From contig NZ_JACDIJ010000002.1 of assembly GCF_050937815.1 (NCBI RefSeq), positions 186,001 to 250,000 on the forward strand: a stretch of DNA of 64,000 bases, written 5' to 3'. The notes below the pieces were generated by a model. That model saw only the letters and a program-made list of their open reading frames with translations. It did not search any database and was not told where the DNA came from. Origin of the DNA: Treponema_C sp050937815. Its GTDB lineage: Bacteria; Spirochaetota; Spirochaetia; Treponematales; Treponemataceae. Positions 15,248 to 23,832 of the stretch are shown piece by piece (the first letter of the stretch is position 1; each line of letters opens with the position of its first letter). The position numbers were made by a program, and so were the translations under genes.

Positions 15248-16566
15248 TGATAAAAAAATTGCTTGTTGCAAACAGGGGCGAAATCGCCGTGCGCATTATC
15301 CGCGCATGCCGTGAGTTGGGCATTAAAACGGTTGCCGTGTATTCAAGCGCCGATAAAGATTGTTTGCACGTAAAGCTTGCCGACGAAGCCTTTTGTATCG
15401 GACCGGCTCCTTCGGCTAAAAGCTATTTGAACCGCACGGCCCTAATCACCGTCGGTTTAAGTACGGGCTGTGAAGCTTTACATCCGGGCGTCGGCTTTTT
15501 ATCCGAAAATGCCGAATTTGCGCGCGAAGTTGAAAAAAGCGGTATGCACTGGATAGGCCCCGACGCTTCGGTTATCGAAATGCTCGGCGATAAGGTGCAA
15601 GCGCGCGCAACGGCGCAAAAAAGCGGTCTTCCGGTAACGCCCGGCTCGGACGGAGCGGTGAAAAATGCCGAAGAAGGCGCAAAAATCGCCGAAAAATGCG
15701 GTTATCCGGTTATTATCAAAGCGGCTTCAGGCGGCGGCGGTAAGGGTATGCGTATCGTCCGGAAAAAAGAAGATTTGGCGGAAAACCTGACTATCGCTTC
15801 GGCCGAAGCTTTGGCAAACTTTGCCGACGGAACCGTGTATATAGAAAAATACCTCGTTGATCCGCGCCACGTTGAGCTGCAGATTTTGGGAAACGGAAAG
15901 GGCGCTGTCGCCGTTTTGGGCGAGCGCGATTGTTCGGTTCAAAAAAATCATCAAAAATTGATAGAAGAAAGCCCCTCTCCCGGTGTAAGCGATAAAATGC
16001 GCGAAAATATGTGCCGCGGAGCGGTTAATCTTTTTTCGTCGCTTAAATACCGCGGAGCCGGTACCATCGAGTTTTTGGTGTCGGGCGACAATTTTTATTT
16101 TATGGAAGTAAACGCGCGCATTCAGGTTGAACATCCCGTGTCCGAAATGGTAACGGGAACCGACCTTATCTGCGAGCAAATCCGCGTATGCACGGGCGAA
16201 AAGATGAACCTGCCTTCGGGAATTCTTCCCGTCAAGGGCTGGTCGATAGAAGCGCGCATAAACGCTTTTACTCCCGGCTTAATTAAAAACCTTCGGGTTC
16301 CCGGCGGAAACGGCGTGCGCTTCGACAGCTTTTTGTATCAGGGCTATACGGTTGTTCCCTTTTATGACTCGATGACCGCCAAACTCATTGTACACGGTCA
16401 AAACAGAAAACACGCCGTACAAAAGCTTTTGTGCGCCCTCGATGAACTTTATATAGAAGGCATCAAAACGAACACGGATGAACAAAAGCTGATTTTAAAC
16501 TCACCGAAATTCCAATCCGGCAATTTCGGTACGGGCTTGTACGCGGAATTGTTCCCGCCGAAATAA
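15247..16566 (+). CDS. accC: Biotin carboxylase of acetyl-CoA carboxylase
   Basis: Carboxylates the biotin on AccB with ATP and bicarbonate. MIKKLLVANRGEIAVRIIRA start, LHPGVGFLSENAEFA, ATP-grasp glycine loop KAASGGGGKGMR, EKYLVDPRHVELQILG, YFMEVNARIQVEHPVSEM and the C-terminal domain. 439 residues, slightly short of the usual ~450 but complete. Its start overlaps the accB stop by one base. Confidence 0.95.
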   Translation: MIKKLLVANRGEIAVRIIRACRELGIKTVAVYSSADKDCLHVKLADEAFCIGPAPSAKSYLNRTALITVGLSTGCEALHPGVGFLSENAEFAREVEKSGMHWIGPDASVIEMLGDKVQARATAQKSGLPVTPGSDGAVKNAEEGAKIAEKCGYPVIIKAASGGGGKGMRIVRKKEDLAENLTIASAEALANFADGTVYIEKYLVDPRHVELQILGNGKGAVAVLGERDCSVQKNHQKLIEESPSPGVSDKMRENMCRGAVNLFSSLKYRGAGTIEFLVSGDNFYFMEVNARIQVEHPVSEMVTGTDLICEQIRVCTGEKMNLPSGILPVKGWSIEARINAFTPGLIKNLRVPGGNGVRFDSFLYQGYTVVPFYDSMTAKLIVHGQNRKHAVQKLLCALDELYIEGIKTNTDEQKLILNSPKFQSGNFGTGLYAELFPPK

Positions 16567-16648
16567 GAGGGAAGGTAAAAAATAAACGGAGATTGTCCGA
16601 AAAATTCACTGTTCAGACAACCTCGATCTCTGTACAATACTCAAGTAG

Positions 16649-17422
16649 CTATTTCCAAATGATATTGTTTTTTACGGTATCTAAATAAATTTCAAGATTT
16701 TCTTTTACGGCATCGATGAGTACGTTTTTAAAAGGACTGTCGTCGTTATTCTGCTGCCGGCTTTCAATTGCATCAAGATATTCACTGCGCCGGCTCATTT
16801 TTATTATTGCAGGCGGAAAACCGTAATGGATGAGAATTAAATTCATAATTAAACGTGCTGTTCTGCCGTTTCCGTCAACAAAGGGATGGATGCCGACAAA
16901 TCTCGTATGCGCTTCCGCCGCAATGAATACGGGATGTTCTTCTTTTTTTGAAAACAGCCAATCAAAATAAGCGTCCATCTCGTCGATAACCTTGAGCGGG
17001 TCGCAGAACTTATGAATGTTTCCGTTTTTCAATTTGACATACACGGGCACCTTTCTGTAGACACCTGCGTTTTCAGAATCGATGCCTTGCAATATTAAAC
17101 GGTGAATATTTAAAATATCGGTTTTTGTAAAATCATGCAGTTCTTTTTTTGCCAGCTTTTCAATATAATCGATTGCTTCTTTATGATTGACGATTTCCAA
17201 ATGCTCGCGGACGGACTTTCCGCCTATTGTAATACCGTCCAATAAGACAATACGCGTTTCCTGCAGCGTATAGGAATTTCCCTCGATTGCGGCAGAGTTA
17301 TAGGTGAAATCGATATCAAACAGCGTTTTCAAACTTGCGGTCTGTGCCGCCGATAGGGGACGCAATAAATCAAGTTCGGACTTAAGCCTGTCAATCTCAA
17401 GCAATTTTGATTCCAATTCCAT
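16649..17422 (-). CDS. Fic-family protein (predicted AMPylator)
   Basis: Transfers AMP, or another nucleotide moiety, to target proteins. Catalytic motif HPFVDGNGRTAR near residues 165-180, with the conserved His. Near residue 45 the N-terminal inhibitory helix is visible as SAAIEGNSYT (S-x3-E-G/N), so this is a class II Fic protein with self-inhibition. 257 residues. It is inserted on the opposite strand between accC and accD. Its ATG lies six bases from a TATACT -10 and has no Shine-Dalgarno, so translation is probably leaderless. Targets unknown. Confidence 0.88.
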   Translation of the reverse strand: MELESKLLEIDRLKSELDLLRPLSAAQTASLKTLFDIDFTYNSAAIEGNSYTLQETRIVLLDGITIGGKSVREHLEIVNHKEAIDYIEKLAKKELHDFTKTDILNIHRLILQGIDSENAGVYRKVPVYVKLKNGNIHKFCDPLKVIDEMDAYFDWLFSKKEEHPVFIAAEAHTRFVGIHPFVDGNGRTARLIMNLILIHYGFPPAIIKMSRRSEYLDAIESRQQNNDDSPFKNVLIDAVKENLEIYLDTVKNNIIWK

Positions 17423-17428
17423 ACGTTA

Positions 17429-17434
17429 AGTATA
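17429..17434 (-). promoter_or_regulatory. -10 element of the fic gene (leaderless type)
   Basis: TATACT on the minus strand, six bases before the ATG at 17422. The expected -35 position (17452-17457) reads TTCCGT, which is weak. Confidence 0.5.
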
Positions 17435-17577
17435 CAGTTAAGTTCTGTTTTACGGAAGCGGTTATTTTTCGACAATTTTTGCTTTTTTGTCATAAAAAGA
17501 CTGGAAAAAATCTTTATTTTGTGATACTATTAAGCATTGTGCCGGTACAATAAGCCGGCTTGTAAACGGAGGTGCTT

Positions 17578-18381
17578 ATGGATTGTCCCCATTGTAAGGT
17601 ATCGCACGACGAAGAAGTATTTAACGATAATTTGATGGTCTGTCCGCACTGCGGCTGCCATTTACGCATAGATGCCGCCCGAAGAATTGTGTATCTTACG
17701 GACGAAGACTCTTTTAAAGAATTGTATCATAACTTAAAAACGGGTAACCCCATCGAAATGGAAGGTTACGAAGAAAAACTGTCGGCGGCGGAAGCTAAAA
17801 CGTCAATGAACGAAGCCGTCATTACCGGCTCCTGTACGATAAAGGGACGGCCCGCCCTGCTTGCCGTTATGTCGTTCAACTTTATGGGCGGCTCGATGGG
17901 TTCGGTTGTAGGCGAAAAAATTGCCCGCCTTATGCTCAAAGGGGCTGAAGAGCGGCTTCCGGTCATTATTTACGCAACTTCAGGCGGCGCGAGAATGCAG
18001 GAAGGACTTTTTTCTTTAATGCAAATGGCAAAAACCTCAAGCGCGGCCGCCGAATTGGATGAAAAGGGCGTGCCCCTGTTTATTATGCTGTGCGACCCGA
18101 CCACCGGCGGCGTTACGGCAAGTTTTGCGATGCTCGGCGATATTATCGCGGCCGAACCGGGAGCCCTCATCGGCTTTGCAGGCCCGCGCGTTATCGAAGG
18201 AACTATCCGCCAGCAGCTGCCCGACGGTTTTCAGCGTGCCGAATTTCAGCTTAAAAAGGGCTTTGTCGACTGTATTGTTCCGCGCCAGGAACAGCGGCGT
18301 TTTTTTGCCCGCATGATAGACGCTCACTGTGCGCATCTTGCGGCGGCGAAAAAGAAAAAAACTGCGGAGGTGCATTCATGA
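17578..18381 (+). CDS. accD: Acetyl-CoA carboxylase carboxyltransferase subunit beta
   Basis: With AccA, transfers the carboxyl group from biotin to acetyl-CoA to make malonyl-CoA. N-terminal four-cysteine zinc site (CPHC, then CPHCGC), then the crotonase-like core with FMGGSMGSVVGEKIARL, YATSGGARMQEG, LCDPTTGGVTASFAMLGDI and FAGPRVIEGTI. ATG 17578 has GGAGG five bases upstream. It overlaps accA by four bases. A weak promoter (CTGGAA near 17501, GATACT near 17523) may start accDA separately, since fic separates it from accC. Confidence 0.94.
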   Translation: MDCPHCKVSHDEEVFNDNLMVCPHCGCHLRIDAARRIVYLTDEDSFKELYHNLKTGNPIEMEGYEEKLSAAEAKTSMNEAVITGSCTIKGRPALLAVMSFNFMGGSMGSVVGEKIARLMLKGAEERLPVIIYATSGGARMQEGLFSLMQMAKTSSAAAELDEKGVPLFIMLCDPTTGGVTASFAMLGDIIAAEPGALIGFAGPRVIEGTIRQQLPDGFQRAEFQLKKGFVDCIVPRQEQRRFFARMIDAHCAHLAAAKKKKTAEVHS

Positions 18382-19295
18382 GCGCAATCAGTCAAAACGA
18401 ATTATTGGCCGGTTTACAAAACATAGCAAAAGAATCGGGCTTGGATATAAGCGAAGAACTGGGAAAAATCACGGCAAAACTGCAAAGCTGCTGTTCACTT
18501 TCGCGCACATGGGAACGTGTTGAACTTGCCCGCCACAGCGACCGTCCGCGCGCCCTCGATTACATCGATATGATTTTTGACGATTTTACCGAACTGCACG
18601 GCGACCGCTTTTTCGGCGACGACCCGGCCCTTGTCGGCGGCATAGGCTTTATAGAAGGGCAGGCGGTAACCGTTATAGGCAACCAAAAGGGGCGCAATTT
18701 GCGCGAAACCATAGACCGAAACGGCGGTATGGCAAATCCGGAAGGCTACCGCAAAGCCCTGCGCCTTGCAAAACAGGCCGAGAAGTTCCGCCGCCCGATT
18801 GTAACCTTTATCGATACCCAGGGCGCCTATCCGGGCTTGGGTGCCGAAGAGCGCGGTATAGGGGAAGCGATTGCCGTCAACTTGCGGGAATTCAGCCGGC
18901 TTAAAACGCCGATTATCTGCTTTATTATCGGAGAAGGCGGTTCCGGCGGCGCTTTGGGAATAGGCGTCGGCGATAAAATCTACATGCTCGAAAACGCCAT
19001 CTTTTCGGTTATATCGCCCGAAGGCTGCGCTTCCATTTTGCTGCGCGATTCAAGCCGTGCAAAGGATGCCGCCGTTATGCTTAAAATCACGAGCCGCGAA
19101 GTGTTGGGCTTAAAAATGATAAACGGCGTTATAAACGAACCTGAAGACGGCGCTCATACCGACCCGCTTAAAGCTGCTCAAGCCGTGCGCGCCCAATTAT
19201 TAAAGGACATTGCCGATTTAAGCAAGCGCGATCCTGCCGTCCTCGTAAAGTACCGCAGCAAAAAAATCCGCTCAATCGGCTGTTTCACAGAGTGA
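18378..19295 (+). CDS. accA: Acetyl-CoA carboxylase carboxyltransferase subunit alpha
   Basis: Partner of AccD. RTWERVELARHSDRPRALDY, FTELHGDRFFGDDPALVGG, VTVIGNQKGRN, DTQGAYPGLGAEERG, IGEGGSGGALGIGVGD and SPEGCASILLRD are all family signatures. 305 residues, near the usual ~315. ATGA overlap with accD implies translational coupling. Last gene of the locus; its stop codon lies in the first of a series of mini-hairpins. Confidence 0.95.
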   Translation: MSAISQNELLAGLQNIAKESGLDISEELGKITAKLQSCCSLSRTWERVELARHSDRPRALDYIDMIFDDFTELHGDRFFGDDPALVGGIGFIEGQAVTVIGNQKGRNLRETIDRNGGMANPEGYRKALRLAKQAEKFRRPIVTFIDTQGAYPGLGAEERGIGEAIAVNLREFSRLKTPIICFIIGEGGSGGALGIGVGDKIYMLENAIFSVISPEGCASILLRDSSRAKDAAVMLKITSREVLGLKMINGVINEPEDGAHTDPLKAAQAVRAQLLKDIADLSKRDPAVLVKYRSKKIRSIGCFTE

Positions 19296-19345
19296 AAACC
19301 TTTACGGAGTAAAGCTTTCACCGAGTAAAACACGTCACTGAGTGA
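19283..19345 (+). repeat. Four mini-hairpins in a row after accA
   Basis: TTTCAC-aga-GTGAAA (19283-19297), TTTAC-gga-GTAAA (19301-19313), TTTCAC-cga-GTAAAA (19316-19330, one mismatch) and TCAC-tga-GTGA (19335-19345). All have a three-base loop of form N-G-A and a period of about 15-19 bases. Stem changes between units 1 and 2 are compensatory (C-G to T-A). Confidence 0.7.
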
Positions 19346-19376
19346 AAACCTTCACAAACTTATTGACGGCGAAAGA

Positions 19377-19405
19377 AATTTTGAAGCTATTATAATTTCA
19401 AAATT
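19377..19405 (+). terminator. Hairpin after accA, possible terminator
   Basis: AATTTTGAA (19377-19385) pairs perfectly with TTCAAAATT (19397-19405). It is AT-rich and lacks a T-run after it, so termination is a guess. Confidence 0.35.
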
Positions 19406-19456
19406 ATCGCGCTATTATGCAGATAAAGCCTGAGCGGACGTTCGGTTATAAAATAA

Positions 19457-19485
19457 TTGCCCGCCGGTCAATTTTATGCTATACT
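19457..19485 (+). promoter_or_regulatory. Promoter of the Rpn-family pseudogene
   Basis: TTGCCC (19457-19462), 17 bp, TATACT (19480-19485). A ribosome site (GAGGTGA) follows seven bases before the ATG at 19508. Confidence 0.65.
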
Positions 19486-19507
19486 TAACGCAAGAGGTGA
19501 GTATCAT

Positions 19508-20387
19508 ATGGTAAAAAACTTTGATGACTTAACCATTGTCGACGACTTCATGTTTTGCACTGTTATGGAAGACCCGCAGTTGTGCAAAGAACTGTTGACA
19601 ATGTTGCTTAAGGACAAGGTCGGTAAGATCATCAAACTATTTAAGCAAAAGCCGATAGAAACTCAAATTGCCTCCAAGGGTGTGCGGCTCGATATTATGA
19701 TTGAGGACGAACACGGCAAACTCTACGACGTTGAAATGCCGTTTTCTGCCAGACATCCGTGTCCAGCAGAAAACATCGAGTTTTGCGTTTCGCAAAACAT
19801 CGCTTTTGTTCAGAAGCCCCGCCATCCGTGGCGAAAGATACCCATTACCTGAGCGTATGAGATATTATCAATGTGCTATCGATAACAGTGCAATAAACAA
19901 AGGCCAAGACTACAACGATTTACCCGATACCTTTATTATCTTTTTGTGCACCTTTGATTACTTACAGGAAGGATTACCGGTATACACGATAAGGCCCTCA
20001 TGTGCCGAAACCGGGCAAACCTTTAACGACGGAACAACAAAAATCATAGTAAACAGCACCGCCTCGGAAAAAGCTGAAGAAAACCTGAAAGCATTTTTAT
20101 CATACATGAACGGGAAACCGCCCGAAACGGCATTTACCAAACAGCTTGAAAAGCGGGTAAATGAAACCAAAAAAGACGAAGAAAAACGGAGGGAATACAT
20201 GTTGTTAAAATCGTTTGAAATGGACGCGCGCAGAGCCGGTATAAATGAAGGCATACAGCAGGGCTTTGCAGACGGATCTTACAAAAAATCTCTTGAAACG
20301 GCAAAGCTGATGAAACAGGCACGTTGTGAGCTTGATTTTATCATGCAGATGACGGGTCTTACTAAAAAAGAGGTCGAAAAACTGTAA
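19508..20387 (+). pseudogene. Rpn/PD-(D/E)XK nuclease-family gene, broken by a palindromic insert
   Basis: The family's N-terminal half is intact from ATG 19508 (FDDLTIVDDFMFCTVMED; RLDIMIEDEHGKLYDVEM, with the nuclease D...E core), and its C-terminal half continues in another frame (LPERMRYYQCAIDNSAINKG, PDTFIIFLCTFD, GKPPETAFTKQLEK and a GIQQGFADG tail). Between EM and LPER the DNA is about 80 bases longer than the family needs and shifts the frame; that extra DNA holds two hairpins (19742-19773, 19780-19798). The upstream frame stops near 19852. The family is called a recombination-promoting nuclease or transposase-like. The product is probably inactive; a programmed frameshift is unlikely because of the insert. 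Confidence 0.8.
19742..19798. repeat. Palindromic element inside the Rpn pseudogene
   Basis: First hairpin 19742-19773: TTTTCTGC pairs with GCAGAAAA, and inside a symmetric CA/CA internal loop GACA pairs with TGTC around TCCG. Second hairpin 19780-19798: GTTTTGCG, loop TTT, CGCAAAAC. Such paired hairpins resemble REP-like or MITE-like intergenic elements; no second copy of this sequence was noticed in the window. Confidence 0.6.
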
Positions 20388-20494
20388 GTCAATGTATGAT
20401 TAGTAATGCTGAATGGTTAATTAAAGTGCCGTTTCCTCAATAAGTTCGCGGCGCAATAACAATCCGAGAAATACAAGATTCATTTGTCTCTCTA

Positions 20495-20531
20495 TTGACA
20501 AATACGCTATAACGTATTACAGTTGTAATAC
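20495..20531 (+). promoter_or_regulatory. Promoter/operator of the RHH-PIN operon
   Basis: TTGACA at 20495-20500 is followed by two overlapping inverted repeats: AATACG (20501-20506)/CGTATT (20513-20518), and GTATTAC (20514-20520)/GTAATAC (20525-20531). The -10 is unclear (TACAGT at 17 bp spacing). Such paired half-sites suit a ribbon-helix-helix autorepressor. Confidence 0.6.
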
Positions 20532-20541
20532 AGGGACGTAT

Positions 20542-20793
20542 ATGACTACAGTAAGATTACCGATAGAGTATAAGCAAAAATTAGAAGTATTATCCGTCTT
20601 GAAGAAAAAAAGTAAAAGTGAATTGATTAAAGAGGCTCTTGATATTTTTTTTGATACGGAAGAATCGGAAATGAATTCTTATGAATTAGGAAAAGACTAT
20701 TTTGGTCAGTACGGCAGCGGACGAAGCGATTTATCAACTACGTATAAGCATGAGTTAAAGGAAAAGTTCCATGCTAAATACCGTACTCATTGA
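20542..20793 (+). CDS. Ribbon-helix-helix antitoxin (VapB-like)
   Basis: 83 residues. The N-terminus TTVRLPIEYKQKLEVLSVLKK is an RHH strand and helix; the rest (LGKDYFGQYGSGRSDLSTTY) is a typical toxin-binding tail. It overlaps the PIN toxin gene by 23 bases. AGGGA lies five bases before the ATG. It presumably represses its own promoter at the inverted repeats. Confidence 0.8.
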   Translation: MTTVRLPIEYKQKLEVLSVLKKKSKSELIKEALDIFFDTEESEMNSYELGKDYFGQYGSGRSDLSTTYKHELKEKFHAKYRTH

Positions 20794-21193
20794 TGCCGGA
20801 CCGCTCATAGCCTTATTTGATCGAGATGATACATATCATACATCAATTTTAGAGTTTATCAAAAAGACAAATTACAGGTTTATATCGACGACTGCGGTAT
20901 TAACTGAAGCGATGCATATGCTTGATTTTAGTGTAGCGGTTCAGATTAGTTTTTTAGAGTGGATAATGAAAGAAGGTGTTATTATTCATGAAATCAAACA
21001 AAGCGATATAAAAAGAATAATAGAAGTAACAAAAAAATATGATGATAGACCTATGGATTTTGCAGACGCAACATTAGTAATCGCCGCAGAAGAAAGAAAA
21101 ATACGACAAATAATCAGCATAGATTCCGATTTTGATATATACAGGCTCTGTAATAAAGTTAAAATAGAAAATATATTTACATATAGGTGCTGA
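20771..21193 (+). CDS. PIN-domain toxin (VapC-like RNase)
   Basis: 140 residues. PIN acidic residues are visible: Asp in VLIDAGPLIALFD, Glu in VLTEAMHML, Asp in MDFADATLVIAAE and the late SIDSDFDIY. Predicted Mg-dependent RNase neutralised by the upstream antitoxin. The start codon lies inside the antitoxin gene, implying coupled translation. Confidence 0.85.
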   Translation: MLNTVLIDAGPLIALFDRDDTYHTSILEFIKKTNYRFISTTAVLTEAMHMLDFSVAVQISFLEWIMKEGVIIHEIKQSDIKRIIEVTKKYDDRPMDFADATLVIAAEERKIRQIISIDSDFDIYRLCNKVKIENIFTYRC

Positions 21194-21298
21194 TACCCGC
21201 TTCAACACTGACAAACGGGACTGTGCACATGTGCAGGTTAGGCGAATGTTTTAAATCCCTGCGTCTTTACACCGATTTTTTCGCAAAAAAAAGGCAGT

Positions 21299-21327
21299 TT
21301 TGAAGTGTAGGATAGGGATGAGGATAA
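21299..21327 (+). promoter_or_regulatory. Promoter of the DUF262 cassette
   Basis: TTGAAG (21299-21304), 17 bp, GATAAT (21322-21327), giving a leader of about 34 bases to ATG 21368. About 60 bases upstream is a perfect 12-bp palindrome TGCACATGTGCA (21224-21235), a possible operator. Confidence 0.6.
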
Positions 21328-21367
21328 TAAATGTTGAATCTACAAAAATAAATAAAAGGAGAAATCA

Positions 21368-23047
21368 ATGTCCATATCTAGAAGTCAGACAGAGAAAATC
21401 GGTTCAATTTTTAATGGAAATAAGTTTATTATTCCAACTTATCAACGGAAATATAGTTGGACAGAGATTGAACGAAAAGCTCTCTGGATAGATATCGAAG
21501 AGAGTATTCGAAATGATATGAATCATTTCATAGGAACTCTCTCATTCAAGCAAAATGAATCTGAAGGTCTTTCAGTAGATACTGTATATGAGATAATTGA
21601 TGGTCAACAGCGGATTACAACGTTATTCATTTTATTGAATGTTCTTATTGAACGAATTACTGATGAAGATATTAGAGACGAACAGATAACCGCATTCATT
21701 GGAACAAAAGGGAACCTTAAATTAAAACCTCTTGGAATAGATGGACAATTTCTTGGAAGTGTTCTTTTTAACTTTGATAATATCATATATAACGATATTG
21801 AAAAAAGAAGCCATAAATTTATGTATAATGCAAAGAAAGAATTCAAAGCATATACGAATGCAATGACACTTAGAGAAATAGAGAAAATGATAAAATTCAT
21901 ACGAGACAGAATAGAAGTTCTCGTGTTCAATGTAGAAGGACAGGCTCAAGCGGTAAAGATGTTCTCAATTATAAACGACCGAGGCCTTCCCCTTAGAATT
22001 TTAGATAAAACAAAAAGTATCTTAATGTTGTACTCTACGCTTCATTTAAATGAAGAACTGAATTCTTTTATTAATGACCAATTTGAAGTCATATTTGACT
22101 CATATGATGAAATATTGATGTTAAAAGATGAATTAAATATTTTAGGGAGATTTGAAGAAAATACAATATTTACACATCATTACTATTCTTCAAAAAGATT
22201 TTTTCCTGAATCATGGAATAATAGAAATAGTGCAGATACCATATTTGAAAACATAAAGGGACACTGCGAGAGTATCAAATCAAATAAATCTAATTTAGAA
22301 ATATTTATAAAAGAATATCTAACCGATTTTAAGAACTTTGCTCATGGTTATTGCGATTTGCTTAAAACTGTTAAAAAGAATCAAGATATGATCAAAGTGT
22401 TTTGTAAACTTGAATTCACCGCAACACTATATCCAATAATAGTTCGGCTTTTTATGCAGAATAAACTTGCTTCAACACTTTCCTATTTGGAGACGGTAGA
22501 GGTCCGTGTTTATAAAACAAGAGGGACAAATCCGATAGCTGATGCATATTGGCTGGCCTCACTGCTTTCCGAAAAGGACTACTCGATTGATGAAATTCAT
22601 GAATCGCTTAAAAATATTGTAGAAAAATTTATGAGTGATCATACATTTAGAAATTATCTGGATGCAGATATTTATGGCAATGGAGCTACGAAGTACATCT
22701 TAGCCGAGTATGACGGCGGTCCTCTTTCAGTGGAAAAATATTCGGCACTACAAATCGAACATATATTTTCAAGGGAACCGGAATTTGATGTACGGGTCTA
22801 TGGCTTTGAGCAAGATTATGATTACGAAAAAAATAGATTTGGAAATTTAATACTTTTAGAAGAAAAAATTAACAAAAGTATTGGTAATTCTGCGCCCATC
22901 AATAAGGTCAATGGTTGTCTTCAATCTGAAATTGAATCAACTCGTGCTATGGCCGGATCAATACAAAAGGGAAGTTTCCTAAAAGAACAGGTAGATAACA
23001 GGAGAAACAAATTAATTGAATACTGTTTATCAAGGTTTGTTATCTAG
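21368..23047 (+). CDS. DUF262 + DUF1524 protein (GmrSD-like, predicted nuclease)
   Basis: 559 residues. N-terminal DUF262 (ParB-like) domain with IPTYQRKYSW near residue 22 and the DGQQRITTLFIL motif near residue 78, expected to bind and hydrolyse nucleotides. C-terminal DUF1524 HNH-type domain near residues 450-540: QIEHIFSREPEF and NRFGNLILLEEKINKSIGN. Fused proteins of this kind act as type IV restriction enzymes (GmrSD) or in other phage-defence systems. AAGGAG lies seven bases before the ATG. It sits in AT-rich DNA unlike the fab/acc region and is followed by two unrelated small genes. Confidence 0.85.
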   Translation: MSISRSQTEKIGSIFNGNKFIIPTYQRKYSWTEIERKALWIDIEESIRNDMNHFIGTLSFKQNESEGLSVDTVYEIIDGQQRITTLFILLNVLIERITDEDIRDEQITAFIGTKGNLKLKPLGIDGQFLGSVLFNFDNIIYNDIEKRSHKFMYNAKKEFKAYTNAMTLREIEKMIKFIRDRIEVLVFNVEGQAQAVKMFSIINDRGLPLRILDKTKSILMLYSTLHLNEELNSFINDQFEVIFDSYDEILMLKDELNILGRFEENTIFTHHYYSSKRFFPESWNNRNSADTIFENIKGHCESIKSNKSNLEIFIKEYLTDFKNFAHGYCDLLKTVKKNQDMIKVFCKLEFTATLYPIIVRLFMQNKLASTLSYLETVEVRVYKTRGTNPIADAYWLASLLSEKDYSIDEIHESLKNIVEKFMSDHTFRNYLDADIYGNGATKYILAEYDGGPLSVEKYSALQIEHIFSREPEFDVRVYGFEQDYDYEKNRFGNLILLEEKINKSIGNSAPINKVNGCLQSEIESTRAMAGSIQKGSFLKEQVDNRRNKLIEYCLSRFVI

Positions 23048-23142
23048 ATAAAGAAAGTAATGTGCGCTTCGGCCCGATGACATTAAAATATTGTTGATTA
23101 AACGAATATTAGATTATGCTGCGCTCAATGAAGGACGAAAAA

Positions 23143-23832
23143 ATGGAACTATTTAGTTTAAATACATTATTAATAGTTTTATTGTATGCCCCCGGTTATA
23201 TTTTTATTCAAACTGTAGATTATTTTTTATTAAAGCGTGAGAAATCACAATTTGAAAAGACAATTCAAGGATTATTAGCAAGTGCTGTGATCTTTGTTGT
23301 GTTTATCTTATGTGATTTTCAGATTTTAAATACAGAAAAAAAAGCAATAATAAATTTATTTTTATTAAAGATAAAACACCCGGAAAATGTATACATAATT
23401 CCTGTTATTATTGAAAAATTTAAGTATTTAGGTATTTTTTTCTTATTATTATGTTTGTATAGTTTTGTTTTGGCCTGCATTTACTCGATAATTAGAAAAA
23501 CAGCGTTTGTTTCTAATATTATCCAAAAAATTACTCAAAGAGATTACTTTCAGAGTGTTGGACTGCGGTTTTATTCAGAAGCAATGAATAAAGTAGTTAT
23601 AATAACAATGAATAATGAGAGTAAATATTTAGGTTCCTTAATAGGCGCTCCTGATCACGAAAATGATAAAAAGATTATTATTTACGATCCATACGTTATT
23701 GAAAATGCAAAATTGGTAAAGCTTCGATCAGATCGATTGTTAATTGATACAAATAATGTTAGACTTTTGGAAGTAGTATTTGAGGAGGAAGAAAAATGTC
23801 AGACAAAGAAAAAACTCAAAACTTCAGTTTAG
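23143..23832 (+). CDS. DUF6338-like membrane protein
   Basis: About 229 residues. Three hydrophobic segments in the first half (LLIVLLYAPGYIFIQTVDYF; LLASAVIFVVFILCDF; YLGIFFLLLCLYSFVLACIY), then a soluble C-terminal domain (SKYLGSLIGAPDHENDKKII; RLLEVVFEEEEK) resembling an SH3-like DUF6338 tail. Function unknown; such proteins turn up near defence genes (general impression, not checked here). ATG 23143 has AAGGA eight bases upstream; an ATG at 23116 would add nine residues. It overlaps the next small gene by 37 bases. Confidence 0.65.
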   Translation: MELFSLNTLLIVLLYAPGYIFIQTVDYFLLKREKSQFEKTIQGLLASAVIFVVFILCDFQILNTEKKAIINLFLLKIKHPENVYIIPVIIEKFKYLGIFFLLLCLYSFVLACIYSIIRKTAFVSNIIQKITQRDYFQSVGLRFYSEAMNKVVIITMNNESKYLGSLIGAPDHENDKKIIIYDPYVIENAKLVKLRSDRLLIDTNNVRLLEVVFEEEEKCQTKKKLKTSV

